Virus record (IMG/VR): IMGVR_UViG_3300011252_000670
Location: 1-21,677 of that record
Strand: one strand, 5' to 3'
Source of the DNA: a virus
Length of the DNA stretch: 21,677 nt
In this document: positions 1 through 5,781 of the stretch, piece after piece
How the letters are laid out: each line of letters begins with the position of its first letter
How positions within the stretch are numbered: position 1 is the first letter of the stretch
Notes under the pieces: generated by a model
Seen by the model: the letters and a program-made list of their open reading frames with translations, nothing else
The model's database searches: none
Told to the model about the DNA's origin: nothing
Position numbers and translations under genes: made by a program

Positions 1-47
1 GGAATCGTCTAATGGTAGGACCATCAACACCCCAATAAAAACAACGG

Positions 48-114
48 GGTTTAGCACTTTCCCCCTTTTGTTCCCGTTAGCAAAAACAAGCACTTGCGAG
101 CCGAGTGCTAAACC
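48..114. repeat. 11-bp perfect inverted repeat with CIRCE-like half-sites
   Basis: GGTTTAGCACT (48-58) is the exact reverse complement of AGTGCTAAACC (104-114), with 45 nt between. A third partial copy, AGCACT (89-94), lies inside. The half-sites TTAGCACTT and GAGTGCTAA resemble those of CIRCE, the HrcA operator (TTAGCACTC-N9-GAGTGCTAA). The spacing does not fit: the closest pair leaves 9 nt between AGCACT and AGTGCT, where CIRCE leaves 11. The repeat lies 16 bp upstream of the ORF starting at 130 and may regulate it. The inverted repeat is certain; any HrcA link is speculative. Confidence 0.5.
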
Positions 115-129
115 ATTTCACTCTCTTAG

Positions 130-441
130 ATGAAACAGACCCCCGTGCGACTTCACGTCACCACGTTGGGCGATCTGATTGAACGGCGCTCAGAGGGCAT
201 TGTCGGGGGACTGCTGGCCTGGTGCTATTCGAGATCGTGCGATGTGGTGAGTGTCCCGATTGACCTCGATGCGCTCGCCCGCGAGCGTGGACCCAACTAC
301 GACTGGAAGCAGCTCAAGGCCGTCTGCACAACGTGCGGAAGCCGAGACACCTCAATCTCCTTGTTCTGGACCCACACCAAGCACATCACCTATGGGCACC
401 ATGGGAGCCGGACGCCAAACAGCGCTAGGTCACCCAGGTAA
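130..441 (+). CDS. Short protein with two cysteine pairs (putative zinc ribbon)
   Basis: This 103-residue ORF carries CYSRSC (Cys32, Cys37) and CTTCGSRD (Cys66, Cys69), which could form a four-cysteine zinc ribbon. The segment between them (DLDALARERGP) looks like small zinc-ribbon proteins common in alphaproteobacteria, where a leucine-rich stretch separates the cysteine pairs. The last 20 or so residues are rich in His, Arg and Ser and look less conserved, so the C-terminus may be altered. No good Shine-Dalgarno sequence precedes the ATG. The large inverted repeat at 48-114 lies just upstream. The gene is on the strand opposite the late phage genes and may be host or phage accessory DNA. 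Function is unknown. Confidence 0.5.
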   Translation: MKQTPVRLHVTTLGDLIERRSEGIVGGLLAWCYSRSCDVVSVPIDLDALARERGPNYDWKQLKAVCTTCGSRDTSISLFWTHTKHITYGHHGSRTPNSARSPR

Positions 442-487
442 GTGCAGACATCTGCATTGGGGATGGTCAGTTTTCCTCACGTTTTCG

Positions 488-505
488 TGTTGCTCTGCAG
501 CAACA
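488..505. repeat. Perfect 7-bp inverted repeat upstream of the TA-like operon
   Basis: TGTTGCT (488-494) and AGCAACA (499-505) are exact reverse complements separated by CTGC. The repeat lies about 100 bp upstream of the toxin-like gene at 609, in a 167-bp gap without a supported gene. There is no T-run after it, so it does not look like a terminator. It could be an operator for the HTH protein encoded at 956. Confidence 0.4.
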
Positions 506-524
506 AACATATGAAATCAACATT

Positions 525-538
525 TTCACTATGGTGAA
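525..538. promoter_or_regulatory. Candidate operator palindrome of the TA-like operon
   Basis: TTCAC-TATG-GTGAA is a perfect 5-bp palindrome with a 4-bp spacer, 70 bp before the toxin-like start codon. Type II antitoxins with a C-terminal HTH usually autoregulate by binding such a palindrome over their own promoter. I could not find a convincing -35/-10 pair here, so the operator assignment is inference. Confidence 0.35.
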
Positions 539-608
539 GAATCGGCTTATTCTCTAGGAAATGCGTTGTTCTACTGCCGCATCCCCAACATCTAGTTGAC
601 AACAACTT

Positions 609-932
609 ATGCCCCACACTCCCGACGAGCCCTTTAATCCCAAAATCAGCCTCGAAGAGGTTGTTGAAATCTTCAAATCCGCGCTATCTCTAGAGTTCCC
701 CCAGTTTGATGCTAGGATGCTCACGCGGATGGAGGACGTGGGCGTCACGGTGACGGAGGTCGTGACGGCACTTGAAGGGTGTCATGTCGTGCGCTACGAA
801 GTGCCACCGCACAGCCGATGTGAAATTCGGCTGGAAATGAAGGGGGTGCGAGGTGACATGCAACGCTTTGTCGCAGTCGTATATATCGGTACTAACCATA
901 GAATATTCTTAACCGATATCAGGGATAATTAA
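609..932 (+). CDS. Putative toxin, DUF4258/RelE-like
   Basis: The protein has 107 residues. It looks like an N-terminal helical half (about 1-60) followed by a short beta-rich half with basic residues (VVRYEVPPHSRCEIRLEM, then FVAVVYIGT, then IFLTDIRDN). That pattern of small antiparallel strands with Arg and Tyr resembles DUF4258 and related MqsR/RelE-fold mRNA interferase toxins. The main support is context: an HTH protein of MqsA-antitoxin type follows 23 bp later on the same strand, giving the toxin-first order of mqsRA and higBA. No strong ribosome-binding site precedes the ATG, so weak translation is likely. Family assignment is by eye and only moderately sure. Confidence 0.5.
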   Translation: MPHTPDEPFNPKISLEEVVEIFKSALSLEFPQFDARMLTRMEDVGVTVTEVVTALEGCHVVRYEVPPHSRCEIRLEMKGVRGDMQRFVAVVYIGTNHRIFLTDIRDN

Positions 933-933
933 A

Positions 934-947
934 GTAGCGAGAGCTAC
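934..947 (+). promoter_or_regulatory. GNRA-tetraloop hairpin between the TA-like genes
   Basis: GTAGC-GAGA-GCTAC is a perfect 5-bp stem capped by a GAGA loop, a stable GNRA tetraloop. It starts 1 nt after the stop codon of the upstream gene and ends 8 nt before the first ATG of the HTH gene. No T-run follows. It could adjust the ratio of the two proteins by affecting mRNA decay or ribosome access. Confidence 0.4.
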
Positions 948-955
948 ACAACAGG

Positions 956-1417
956 ATGAGATCACAAATGGAATGTCTTGGAAACTTACTGACCGAAGCG
1001 TCAAGTATAGGCCCAGGCGGCGTGCTGATTGAGGCGGGTAATGGGCCGGTTTGGCGTTACCCAGGTTGCCTGATCAGTAATGTCTACGTTCGTGGCGGCG
1101 TCAGCGCCGTCGACGGTTCCGACGTTTGGTTTACGTTCGACGATATTCGAGGTCTCCACGACCAGATAGCGGACCACTTCCTTGAGGCTGATGCTCCTAT
1201 CAAAGGAGAGGTTTTTCGTTTCCTTCGCAAGGAACTGCTGCTGACTATTGATGACGTCTCATCGCTCACCGGTGCTGACGCTCAAGCAATAACAGACTGG
1301 GAAGAGAACAAAGGCTTCGCAGTGGACGGGTGCGTGGATTTCATACGCTCGGCTTATTCCGTATTCCGTACCAATGGCATCTACCCAGAGGTATCCAGCG
1401 CTCAGAACAGAGCCTAG
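956..1417 (+). CDS. MqsA-like HTH antitoxin/autoregulator lacking the usual zinc finger
   Basis: The 153-residue product ends in an Xre-type helix-turn-helix: FLRKELLLTIDDVSSLTG, then DAQAITDWEENK (about residues 87-120). Together with the preceding DIRGLHDQIADHFLE segment this matches the C-terminal half of MqsA-type antitoxins. The N-terminal CxxC zinc-finger pairs of MqsA/YgiT proteins are absent: only isolated cysteines occur (near residues 7, 38 and 126). ATG at 956 is assumed, but a second ATG at 968 would place AGGATGAG as its ribosome-binding site, giving 149 residues. Expected role is to neutralise the upstream protein and repress the operon. A clear terminator follows the gene. Confidence 0.6.
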   Translation: MRSQMECLGNLLTEASSIGPGGVLIEAGNGPVWRYPGCLISNVYVRGGVSAVDGSDVWFTFDDIRGLHDQIADHFLEADAPIKGEVFRFLRKELLLTIDDVSSLTGADAQAITDWEENKGFAVDGCVDFIRSAYSVFRTNGIYPEVSSAQNRA

Positions 1418-1442
1418 TCAAAGCACCCATAAATTCTGAAAG

Positions 1443-1470
1443 AGGCTGCCTTCATCGGCGGCCTTTTTTT
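1443..1470 (+). terminator. Rho-independent terminator of the plus-strand TA-like operon
   Basis: AGGCTGCC (1443-1450), loop TTCATC and GGCGGCCT (1457-1464) pair over 8 bp with one G-T wobble. They are followed by an unbroken T-run to 1470. The hairpin starts 25 bp after the stop codon of the HTH gene. Confidence 0.85.
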
Positions 1471-1548
1471 GTTCACACCGTCTTAGGGCTTTCGATCTAG
1501 GGTCCAATTGTCCTGGGGGAGAGGCACCCACCACCCCCCGGCCCCAAA

Positions 1549-1566
1549 GCACTCCCTCCCGAGTGC
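1549..1566. terminator. Third hairpin of the late-operon terminator array
   Basis: GCACTC (1549-1554) and GAGTGC (1561-1566) form a perfect 6-bp stem with a 6-nt loop, directly abutting the next hairpin. On the minus strand only TTT follows, so it would be a weak terminator alone. It may serve as a back-up. Confidence 0.4.
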
Positions 1567-1602
1567 AAAAAGCCACCTCCTGCGTATCGGGGGTGGCTTT
1601 TT
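1567..1602. terminator. Bidirectional rho-independent terminator
   Basis: AAAAAGCCACC (1567-1577) is the reverse complement of GGTGGCTTTTT (1592-1602). The GC stem is flanked by A5 on one side and T5 on the other, so it can stop transcription in both directions. It separates the plus-strand accessory operon from the minus-strand phage late operon. Confidence 0.85.
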
Positions 1603-1617
1603 CTTTGCCCTGAGCAC

Positions 1618-1656
1618 AAAAAAAGACCCGGGAACCAACTCAATGGCGCCCGGGTC
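1618..1656 (-). terminator. Main terminator of the minus-strand late operon
   Basis: GACCCGGG (1625-1632) and CCCGGGTC (1649-1656) form a perfect 8-bp GC-rich stem. On the minus strand it is followed at once by T7. It lies 57 bp after the stop codon of the last lysis gene (1713) and is the first of three tandem hairpins met by polymerase leaving the late operon. Confidence 0.85.
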
Positions 1657-1712
1657 AGGTCTAGGGAGGAAACGCCCATGGTGGGCTAGGTTCCGGCTGG
1701 GCCGGATCCGTA

Positions 1713-2021
1713 TTAGGGAGGCTCGTCAGCCGCCCAAGCTTTGAGTGCGTCAATCCTGCCTTTCAACACGATGAGCAAAGAACGAAGGCGCTGCTCACCC
1801 TCAGCCGTCAATGCGGAGGTGGCAGCAGGGTCTGTTGGTGAAACGAAGGACGGAGTCGGCACATCGATGCGGGCCGTTAGCGCATCAGGTACGTCAGCCC
1901 GCACGGGGACCGGCACCTTCACCTCGATCGTCTCTGTGAGGGTGATGGTCCTTGGAGGCTGATCAGAAGCACACCCAGCAGCTATCAGCAGCACAAGCGC
2001 CGCAAGAGTTGGTCGGATCAT
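1713..2021 (-). CDS. Outer-membrane spanin lipoprotein (o-spanin, Rz1-like)
   Basis: This 102-residue protein begins with a lipoprotein signal peptide. A hydrophobic stretch (residues 5-15) ends in the lipobox AAGC, with Cys17 as the lipidation site. The rest is a short periplasmic domain rich in Thr, Val and Pro (VPVPV near 35-40), ending in an amphipathic helix. It overlaps the upstream TM/coiled-coil gene by ATGA, the usual coupling of separate Rz/Rz1-type pairs. The o-spanin would join the i-spanin across the periplasm and fuse the two membranes in the last step of lysis. It is the last gene before the late terminators. Assigned from architecture and position, as spanin sequences diverge strongly. 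Confidence 0.75.
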   Translation of the reverse strand: MIRPTLAALVLLIAAGCASDQPPRTITLTETIEVKVPVPVRADVPDALTARIDVPTPSFVSPTDPAATSALTAEGEQRLRSLLIVLKGRIDALKAWAADEPP

Positions 2022-2380
2022 GGGAAAGCCTCCATCATGAATGCATTCATGCGCTCAGGCCCCGTCGTTGGATCCTCAGCGTCAAGACGGCGGGCCTCCG
2101 CCAGGTCAGCAAGCACATCAGAGGCCGCTCTGTTCGCGTCGGCCTCTTCTGAGCGACACTCGCCCGCGAGCGCTTCGGCAGCCGCATTCTGGCGCTCAAC
2201 CGCACCCTTCAGCTTGTCCCGGTCTCCTTCGACCTTGCCCAAGTCAACAAGGCACTGAGCTGTCTCCTGCTCTGCGTAGTGAACGTCTTCTTCAAGACTG
2301 GAGACCGTCCAGACGTGGTAGGTGATCGCCGCCATGATGGCCAGCGCAGCACCGCCGATCAGATAAGGGCTCGGGATCAT
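2018..2380 (-). CDS. Inner-membrane spanin (i-spanin, Rz-like)
   Basis: The 120-residue product has one N-terminal transmembrane segment (about residues 7-27). A charged helical periplasmic part follows (28-110) with coiled-coil character and two cysteines, and with the Glu/Ala-rich heptads typical of Rz. The stop overlaps the start of the o-spanin lipoprotein by 4 bp. A good ribosome-binding site (AAAGGAAG) stands 4 bp before the ATG. In Gram-negative phages the i-spanin pairs with the o-spanin after endolysin has degraded peptidoglycan. Position, topology and overlap all agree. Confidence 0.75.
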   Translation of the reverse strand: MIPSPYLIGGAALAIMAAITYHVWTVSSLEEDVHYAEQETAQCLVDLGKVEGDRDKLKGAVERQNAAAEALAGECRSEEADANRAASDVLADLAEARRLDAEDPTTGPERMNAFMMEAFP

Positions 2381-2411
2381 CGGTCTTCCTTTCCCTGATT
2401 TGTCTCACAAA

Positions 2412-2789
2412 TTACCAATTGCACCAGTACCGAATAGCAGCCACAGCCGCGGCCAATCCACCGACGGCTTTCCAGATAAGGTTTTCATGAGACCATCCCA
2501 GCGTTGCCGTGCGGATATGGGTCAGGCCGCTTGTGATAAATAGGATCGAATACACGGCGACGATCCACGACGCCGTCCCCTCAGCCCATGCCACATTCTT
2601 TTCAGTCCAGTAGAGGGCAAGCATGCAGTGTCCAGCCGCGCCCTGCATAATGGCGTTTGCAAAACAGCGCCGCTCCACCGCGCCCTCACCCCAAGCGCGA
2701 ACGAATATCGGGGCAAAAGCTAAGAGCACGGCACCCCAAACCACCGCATTGGCATAATAGAGCGCCGCGATCCATCCAGGCTCAAGCAT
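2412..2789 (-). CDS. Multi-span membrane protein in the lysis cluster (possible holin)
   Basis: The product has 125 residues with three or four likely membrane segments: about 10-32, 44-62, 70-90 and 104-121. I place the start at ATG 2789 because GGGAGGAG stands 4 bp before it; an in-frame TTG 18 bp upstream has no such site. It overlaps the preceding basic-peptide gene by 8 bp. Lying between the endolysin and the spanins, it is a good candidate for a holin, antiholin or pinholin, but I do not recognise a named family. The holin role could instead belong to the 112-residue protein upstream. Confidence 0.6.
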   Translation of the reverse strand: MLEPGWIAALYYANAVVWGAVLLAFAPIFVRAWGEGAVERRCFANAIMQGAAGHCMLALYWTEKNVAWAEGTASWIVAVYSILFITSGLTHIRTATLGWSHENLIWKAVGGLAAAVAAIRYWCNW

Positions 2790-2952
2790 GGCGCTCCTCC
2801 CGTTCAATAATCTGATCCATGATTGCTGCCCCGGATTTTGCCGTCTTCGCCAACTTGTCTGCCGCTTCCTTTTGACGTTTCAACTTGTCAAGGGTTTGCC
2901 GGTGGCGCTCACGGTCGCCGAATAGGAACACAATTGCCCGTTTCCAGATCAT
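2782..2952 (-). CDS. 56-residue basic peptide of the lysis cluster
   Basis: ATG at 2952 overlaps the stop of the 112-residue gene in an ATGA motif, and the reading frame runs 56 codons. The N-terminus (MIWKRAIVFLFGDRERHRQ) is a short amphipathic or hydrophobic start. The remainder is a Lys/Arg/Ala/Glu-rich helix (LKRQKEAADKLAKTAKS near 22-41). No domain is recognised. The overlaps at both ends and absence of internal stops argue that it is translated by coupling. It may be a regulator of the neighbouring holin-like proteins, which is inference. Confidence 0.6.
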   Translation of the reverse strand: MIWKRAIVFLFGDRERHRQTLDKLKRQKEAADKLAKTAKSGAAIMDQIIEREERHA

Positions 2953-3287
2953 TGCCCGCCCCGCGCCTTTAGCTCCGCGACACCTACGTTCAGGCCATTC
3001 AGCGCCGCAACAATCTCTGAGCTTCGCCCAGCGGCTGTGTCCGCTTTATCGTGCAAGCGCTCGATCAGCCGACTATTGGACGCGGTTTGCTCCGTCAGGG
3101 CTGTCAGAGCATTGGTCGTAGCATCCGTCGCAGACGCTATTGCATCATCCGTCGCACGCGCCTGACGCTGATCAAGCCACATCCGCCAGATCAGAAAGCC
3201 TGACAGGCACGCGAGCCCTACGGATACGCCAGTAATGCCCAGCGCATTCATCGCACTGGCAAACGCCGTGATGGTCTCGCCGTTCAT
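2949..3287 (-). CDS. Single-TM coiled-coil protein, holin-like
   Basis: This 112-residue protein has one transmembrane segment near residues 16-37 (ITGVSVGLACLSGFLIWRMW). A polar, Ala/Thr-rich helix follows (40-105) and probably oligomerises. A single N-terminal span with a long cytoplasmic or periplasmic helix fits type III-like holins or holin accessory proteins. Its start overlaps the stop of the 21-codon ORF and its stop overlaps the start of the 56-residue gene (ATGA), so it sits in a tightly coupled chain right after the endolysin. GGAGA about 9 bp upstream is its ribosome-binding site. Function is inferred from topology and context. Confidence 0.6.
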   Translation of the reverse strand: MNGETITAFASAMNALGITGVSVGLACLSGFLIWRMWLDQRQARATDDAIASATDATTNALTALTEQTASNSRLIERLHDKADTAAGRSSEIVAALNGLNVGVAELKARGGQ

Positions 3288-3349
3288 GGGGAACGGTCTC
3301 CGTCGATGATTTCAATTGTCACCCGCTCGGGGGCTAAGGCCTCACTCAT
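3284..3349 (-). CDS. 21-codon ORF bridging endolysin and holin-like genes
   Basis: ATG (3349-3347) overlaps the endolysin stop in ATGA. The frame reads MSEALAPERVTIEIIDGDRSP and stops with a TGA that overlaps the ATG of the next gene. The whole 58-bp gap between the two flanking genes is thus coding in one short frame, joined to both by one ATGA-type overlap each. The peptide is acidic with no membrane segment. It may be a functional micropeptide, or simply a translational relay carrying ribosomes from endolysin to holin. No homologue is known to me. Confidence 0.45.
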   Translation of the reverse strand: MSEALAPERVTIEIIDGDRSP

Positions 3350-3798
3350 TCTGGAAGCCCATGTGTTTTCAGGTTCTTGCCTATCGTCAAGACCTCGTTG
3401 CGGTTGCCCAGGTGACGATAGGAGACATGGACCCAGCCGGCGCTCGGATCTTCCGAGTTCCAAAACTCAAGGATCAACTGGTCGAACTCCAAGTTTGCTT
3501 TGATCCACCGTGCAAGCTCTATGTTGGGGACGCCTGGGAGTTCAATATCAACGGCCTCCCCAGTCATGTGCTGAGACTTTTTGGCGCCGCCGATGGCCTC
3601 ATTCAGTTCTGGCCCTCTGTACCAAGAGTTCGGCGAGAAAGGCTTGCCGTACCACTTGCGGATAGGCTCCAGTATGTGCCGCGCTGTCGCCTTCAGGTTA
3701 CCGTGCAGATGCTCTGGCGGTCTGTTGTCGATCCCCCGTCGCACCGCTGTTTGACTCTTGCCTGCTTCGGCCAAGCTAAAGTGGTCAGAGAGCTTCAT
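3346..3798 (-). CDS. Endolysin: M15-family zinc D-Ala carboxypeptidase/endopeptidase
   Basis: The 150-residue protein is a full-length single-domain M15 peptidase of the phage and VanY-like type. The zinc-binding pattern is clear: SQHMTGEAVDIE gives His77 and Asp84, and WVHVSY gives His124. The N-terminal part (LSDHFSLAEAGKSQTA, LEPIRKWYGKPF, then SWYRGPELNEAIGG) is typical of the subgroup. It would cut peptide cross-links of peptidoglycan. There is no signal peptide, so it needs a holin for release, consistent with the membrane proteins just downstream. A strong ribosome-binding site (GGGAGAGGAG) precedes the ATG. The family's usual SGYR is SWYR here. Confidence 0.9.
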   Translation of the reverse strand: MKLSDHFSLAEAGKSQTAVRRGIDNRPPEHLHGNLKATARHILEPIRKWYGKPFSPNSWYRGPELNEAIGGAKKSQHMTGEAVDIELPGVPNIELARWIKANLEFDQLILEFWNSEDPSAGWVHVSYRHLGNRNEVLTIGKNLKTHGLPE

Positions 3799-3907
3799 TG
3801 CGCTCCTCTCCCTTCAATATGTCCCAGATTATCCAGATAATGACGGCCGCTATGATGCAGCCCAGAATGAAGTCAGCTATGCGGTCGGCTATGCGCTTGT
3901 GACCCAT
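3785..3907 (-). CDS. 40-residue single-span membrane peptide
   Basis: Reading MGHKRIADRIADFILGCIIAAV and onward, this ORF has a basic N-terminus, one strongly hydrophobic segment (about residues 13-30, rich in Ile and Trp) and a charged tail (KGEERNEAL). It starts inside the last codons of the tail-fibre gene (19-bp overlap) and its end overlaps the endolysin start by 14 bp. The charge and membrane pattern is not expected from a chance frame. It may be a small holin-type or holin-regulating protein placed just before the endolysin, but no family is recognised. Confidence 0.55.
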   Translation of the reverse strand: MGHKRIADRIADFILGCIIAAVIIWIIWDILKGEERNEAL

Positions 3908-5004
3908 ACTTCGTAATCGCAAGTTATCGTGCCGGCACTGAAGAAGAACTGGATGGCATCAACGTCAGCAAAAAGAAGTCGCCGACCATGCCCGTTTATG
4001 GATGTGAAGTTTCCAGACGACCCCTCAAAGCTGCCGTTGAAACGCAGGAAGGTTGAACCGGTCCCACCTGGATCATCGAGAACAACCTCAAACGCGCCTT
4101 CGTCCCCGCCTGCCGTTCCCCAACCAGCTGCAATATCGATCTTTGTGTCGGCGTTTAGCCCTGCACCAGCAGTGGAGTTGAAGACCGTCTCCGGACGAGT
4201 GTGACTGTAATCCGACGCGCCAGAATCCCAGGTGGAGCCGTTGTTGGTGCTTGTGCGGCACGAAAGGGTCGCAGCAGAAGAAGAACCAACGATTTTCCTC
4301 AGCTTTACGGTCACTTCAGACGCATTGGCGGGAAGATCTGTGATGTCCAAACTGGTCGCTGCCGAGACGCTCCCCGATGCGTGAAGGTTGGTGCTAATCA
4401 CCGTCGGATTGAGCACGACCCACTTGTTGGCTGCGTTGAATCTGAACAGATAGAAACGCCCTGACTTTAGGGCACCCGCGTGAGGTGCCGAACCATCCGG
4501 CAGGACGATGTTATCCGCCCCAGCCGCATTCCTGTTCAGCGTGGCCACACCAACAGGATTGTCATGATTGGCCGTCGCCCCAATCATCATGCCTTCATAG
4601 GCTGTAACACCGCTCAGGGTCGTAAGCGTGTAGGCGCCGCTTGAACCAGCCAGGTCATGATCGCTATCGATCACGTCTGCCAGAATGTTTAGCAACTCAG
4701 CCGATACCGTCCCAGTAACAATGTGGGTGCCAGTGGTCAGGCTGATTTTGTTGCCTGAGTTCGAGCTGTCGATAACCTGATCACGGGACAAAGTAGTGGT
4801 TGCGCCGATCGTGACCGTGCCAAGCCCCATCTCATAAACAGTGGACGACGATACGCTGTCAGCGATCAGATAGATCGTTACGTCACCAGAGTTGAGCTCG
4901 TCTGAATACGCTCGATAGCCAGTTTGCGCGCCATCGAGCTCAATTGTCCCGGTGCCGGTAGACACCGTGGTTTCAACTACGCGATTTACGATTTTGGGCC
5001 GCAT
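3889..5004 (-). CDS. Tail fibre / receptor-binding-type protein
   Basis: About 371 residues, rich in Thr, Ser, Gly and Ala. The N-terminal ~100 residues (VVETTVSTGTGTIELDGA, YEMGLGTVTI, TTTLSRDQVIDSSNSG) match a module found at the start of many siphovirus tail-tip fibre proteins. The middle and C-terminal parts (WVVLNP, a Cys-containing beta domain, an F-rich end) would be distal and variable, and could contact the host surface. I place the start at ATG 5004 with GGGAG 8 bp before it; it overlaps the previous stop as TGATG. Last of the tail genes, directly before lysis. Host receptor cannot be read from the sequence. Confidence 0.75.
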   Translation of the reverse strand: MRPKIVNRVVETTVSTGTGTIELDGAQTGYRAYSDELNSGDVTIYLIADSVSSSTVYEMGLGTVTIGATTTLSRDQVIDSSNSGNKISLTTGTHIVTGTVSAELLNILADVIDSDHDLAGSSGAYTLTTLSGVTAYEGMMIGATANHDNPVGVATLNRNAAGADNIVLPDGSAPHAGALKSGRFYLFRFNAANKWVVLNPTVISTNLHASGSVSAATSLDITDLPANASEVTVKLRKIVGSSSAATLSCRTSTNNGSTWDSGASDYSHTRPETVFNSTAGAGLNADTKIDIAAGWGTAGGDEGAFEVVLDDPGGTGSTFLRFNGSFEGSSGNFTSINGHGRRLLFADVDAIQFFFSAGTITCDYEVWVTSA

Positions 5005-5780
5005 CAAAGAGACTCCCTGACTTCAATTGGTTGAGATGACAGCTGAAAGTGCGTCTTTCGGAGCGCAGCATTTCGTGCAAAGCGCCCTATCAATGCCTCG
5101 CGACCGAGATCCGAGGCTTCCGGGTTCGTGATAAGCAAAAGCTGCTTGGATATACCGTTGGCGCGGATAATCTCGCGCACCGCTGATCGATCATCCTCGC
5201 CGAGGTAGGCCAATAAAAATGAAAACGCCCGTTGCCGTTGCTTCTCGTCGGCATACTCCGCGCCGCTACGTCCAGCCGTGGTGATCGAACTCCGGTCAAC
5301 CCAGGCGTCAGAGTATCCGTACTGGACATTCCGCTCGGGCACGAACTTCGATCCGGCCCACGCTCGACCTATGTCAATAAATGCATTTGGCACATTGAAG
5401 GCCGCGCGCCAGTATTGAGCCGTGATCGGTGACGATGGGACGTAACAGTGATAGCCATACCCTTCATAGGTGCCGACCGCCACAGCGCCGCTACTATGCG
5501 CCGCGCCCGTTCCTGCCATCCCGCCGCTGGCGTCAAAGCTATGAGTAATCGTACCGGTCAACGGAAACACCGTGTCGCGCGGAAACCGCAACACCACGAC
5601 ATCGATCGTGACATCGGCCCTAAAATCGACATCCAGCCAGGACATGCCACCTGACAGCCTGGCACGACGTCCAATGATGGGATTGGTCACATAGCTGGCC
5701 GCAAGGTCTGCAGCGATAGAAGAGCCACTGACCACGGCCCCGTCGACCAGATTGACATTCGACAATAGAATATTGCTCAA
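5004..5780 (-). CDS. Tail tip protein (distal-tail-like)
   Basis: The 258-residue protein has a beta-rich first half and a C-terminal helical-plus-strand section (EKQRQRAFSFLLAYLGEDD, then LLLITNP). That section resembles the part of siphovirus tail-tip proteins that packs in the baseplate ring. The start is unusual: TTG at 5780, one base after the stop of the upstream gene, with only a weak GGGG upstream and no ATG nearby, so it probably depends on re-initiation. It lies between the hub-like protein and the fibre, which fits a structural role connecting the two. No named family is certain. Confidence 0.6.
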   Translation of the reverse strand: MSNILLSNVNLVDGAVVSGSSIAADLAASYVTNPIIGRRARLSGGMSWLDVDFRADVTIDVVVLRFPRDTVFPLTGTITHSFDASGGMAGTGAAHSSGAVAVGTYEGYGYHCYVPSSPITAQYWRAAFNVPNAFIDIGRAWAGSKFVPERNVQYGYSDAWVDRSSITTAGRSGAEYADEKQRQRAFSFLLAYLGEDDRSAVREIIRANGISKQLLLITNPEASDLGREALIGRFARNAALRKTHFQLSSQPIEVRESL

Positions 5781-5781
5781 G

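Noticed and set aside
1-75. A complete tRNA gene at the left edge
   Set aside because: The D-arm resembles a tRNA, but the following bases cannot form an anticodon stem, and no T-arm sequence (GGTTCGA-like) is present at the right distance.
89-111. A true CIRCE (HrcA) operator
   Set aside because: The half-sites are similar, but the spacer is two bases too short for the close pair and far too long for the perfect pair, and no chaperone gene follows.
596-601. Perfect -35 box TTGACA as promoter of the toxin-like gene
   Set aside because: The expected -10 position would fall inside the coding sequence and is GC-rich, with no TATAAT-like hexamer.
1678-1689. Four-codon leader ORF ATG GTG GGC TAG after GGGAGGAAAC
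   Set aside because: The ribosome-binding site looks good, but it lies on the plus strand opposite the late genes between terminators and no gene follows on that strand.
3316-3840. 174-residue plus-strand ORF over the endolysin
   Set aside because: It is antisense to the well-supported M15 peptidase, has no ribosome-binding site and no recognisable domain.
4201-4464. Plus-strand Arg-rich ORF in the tail fibre gene
   Set aside because: Antisense shadow of the fibre coding region with biased composition and no context.
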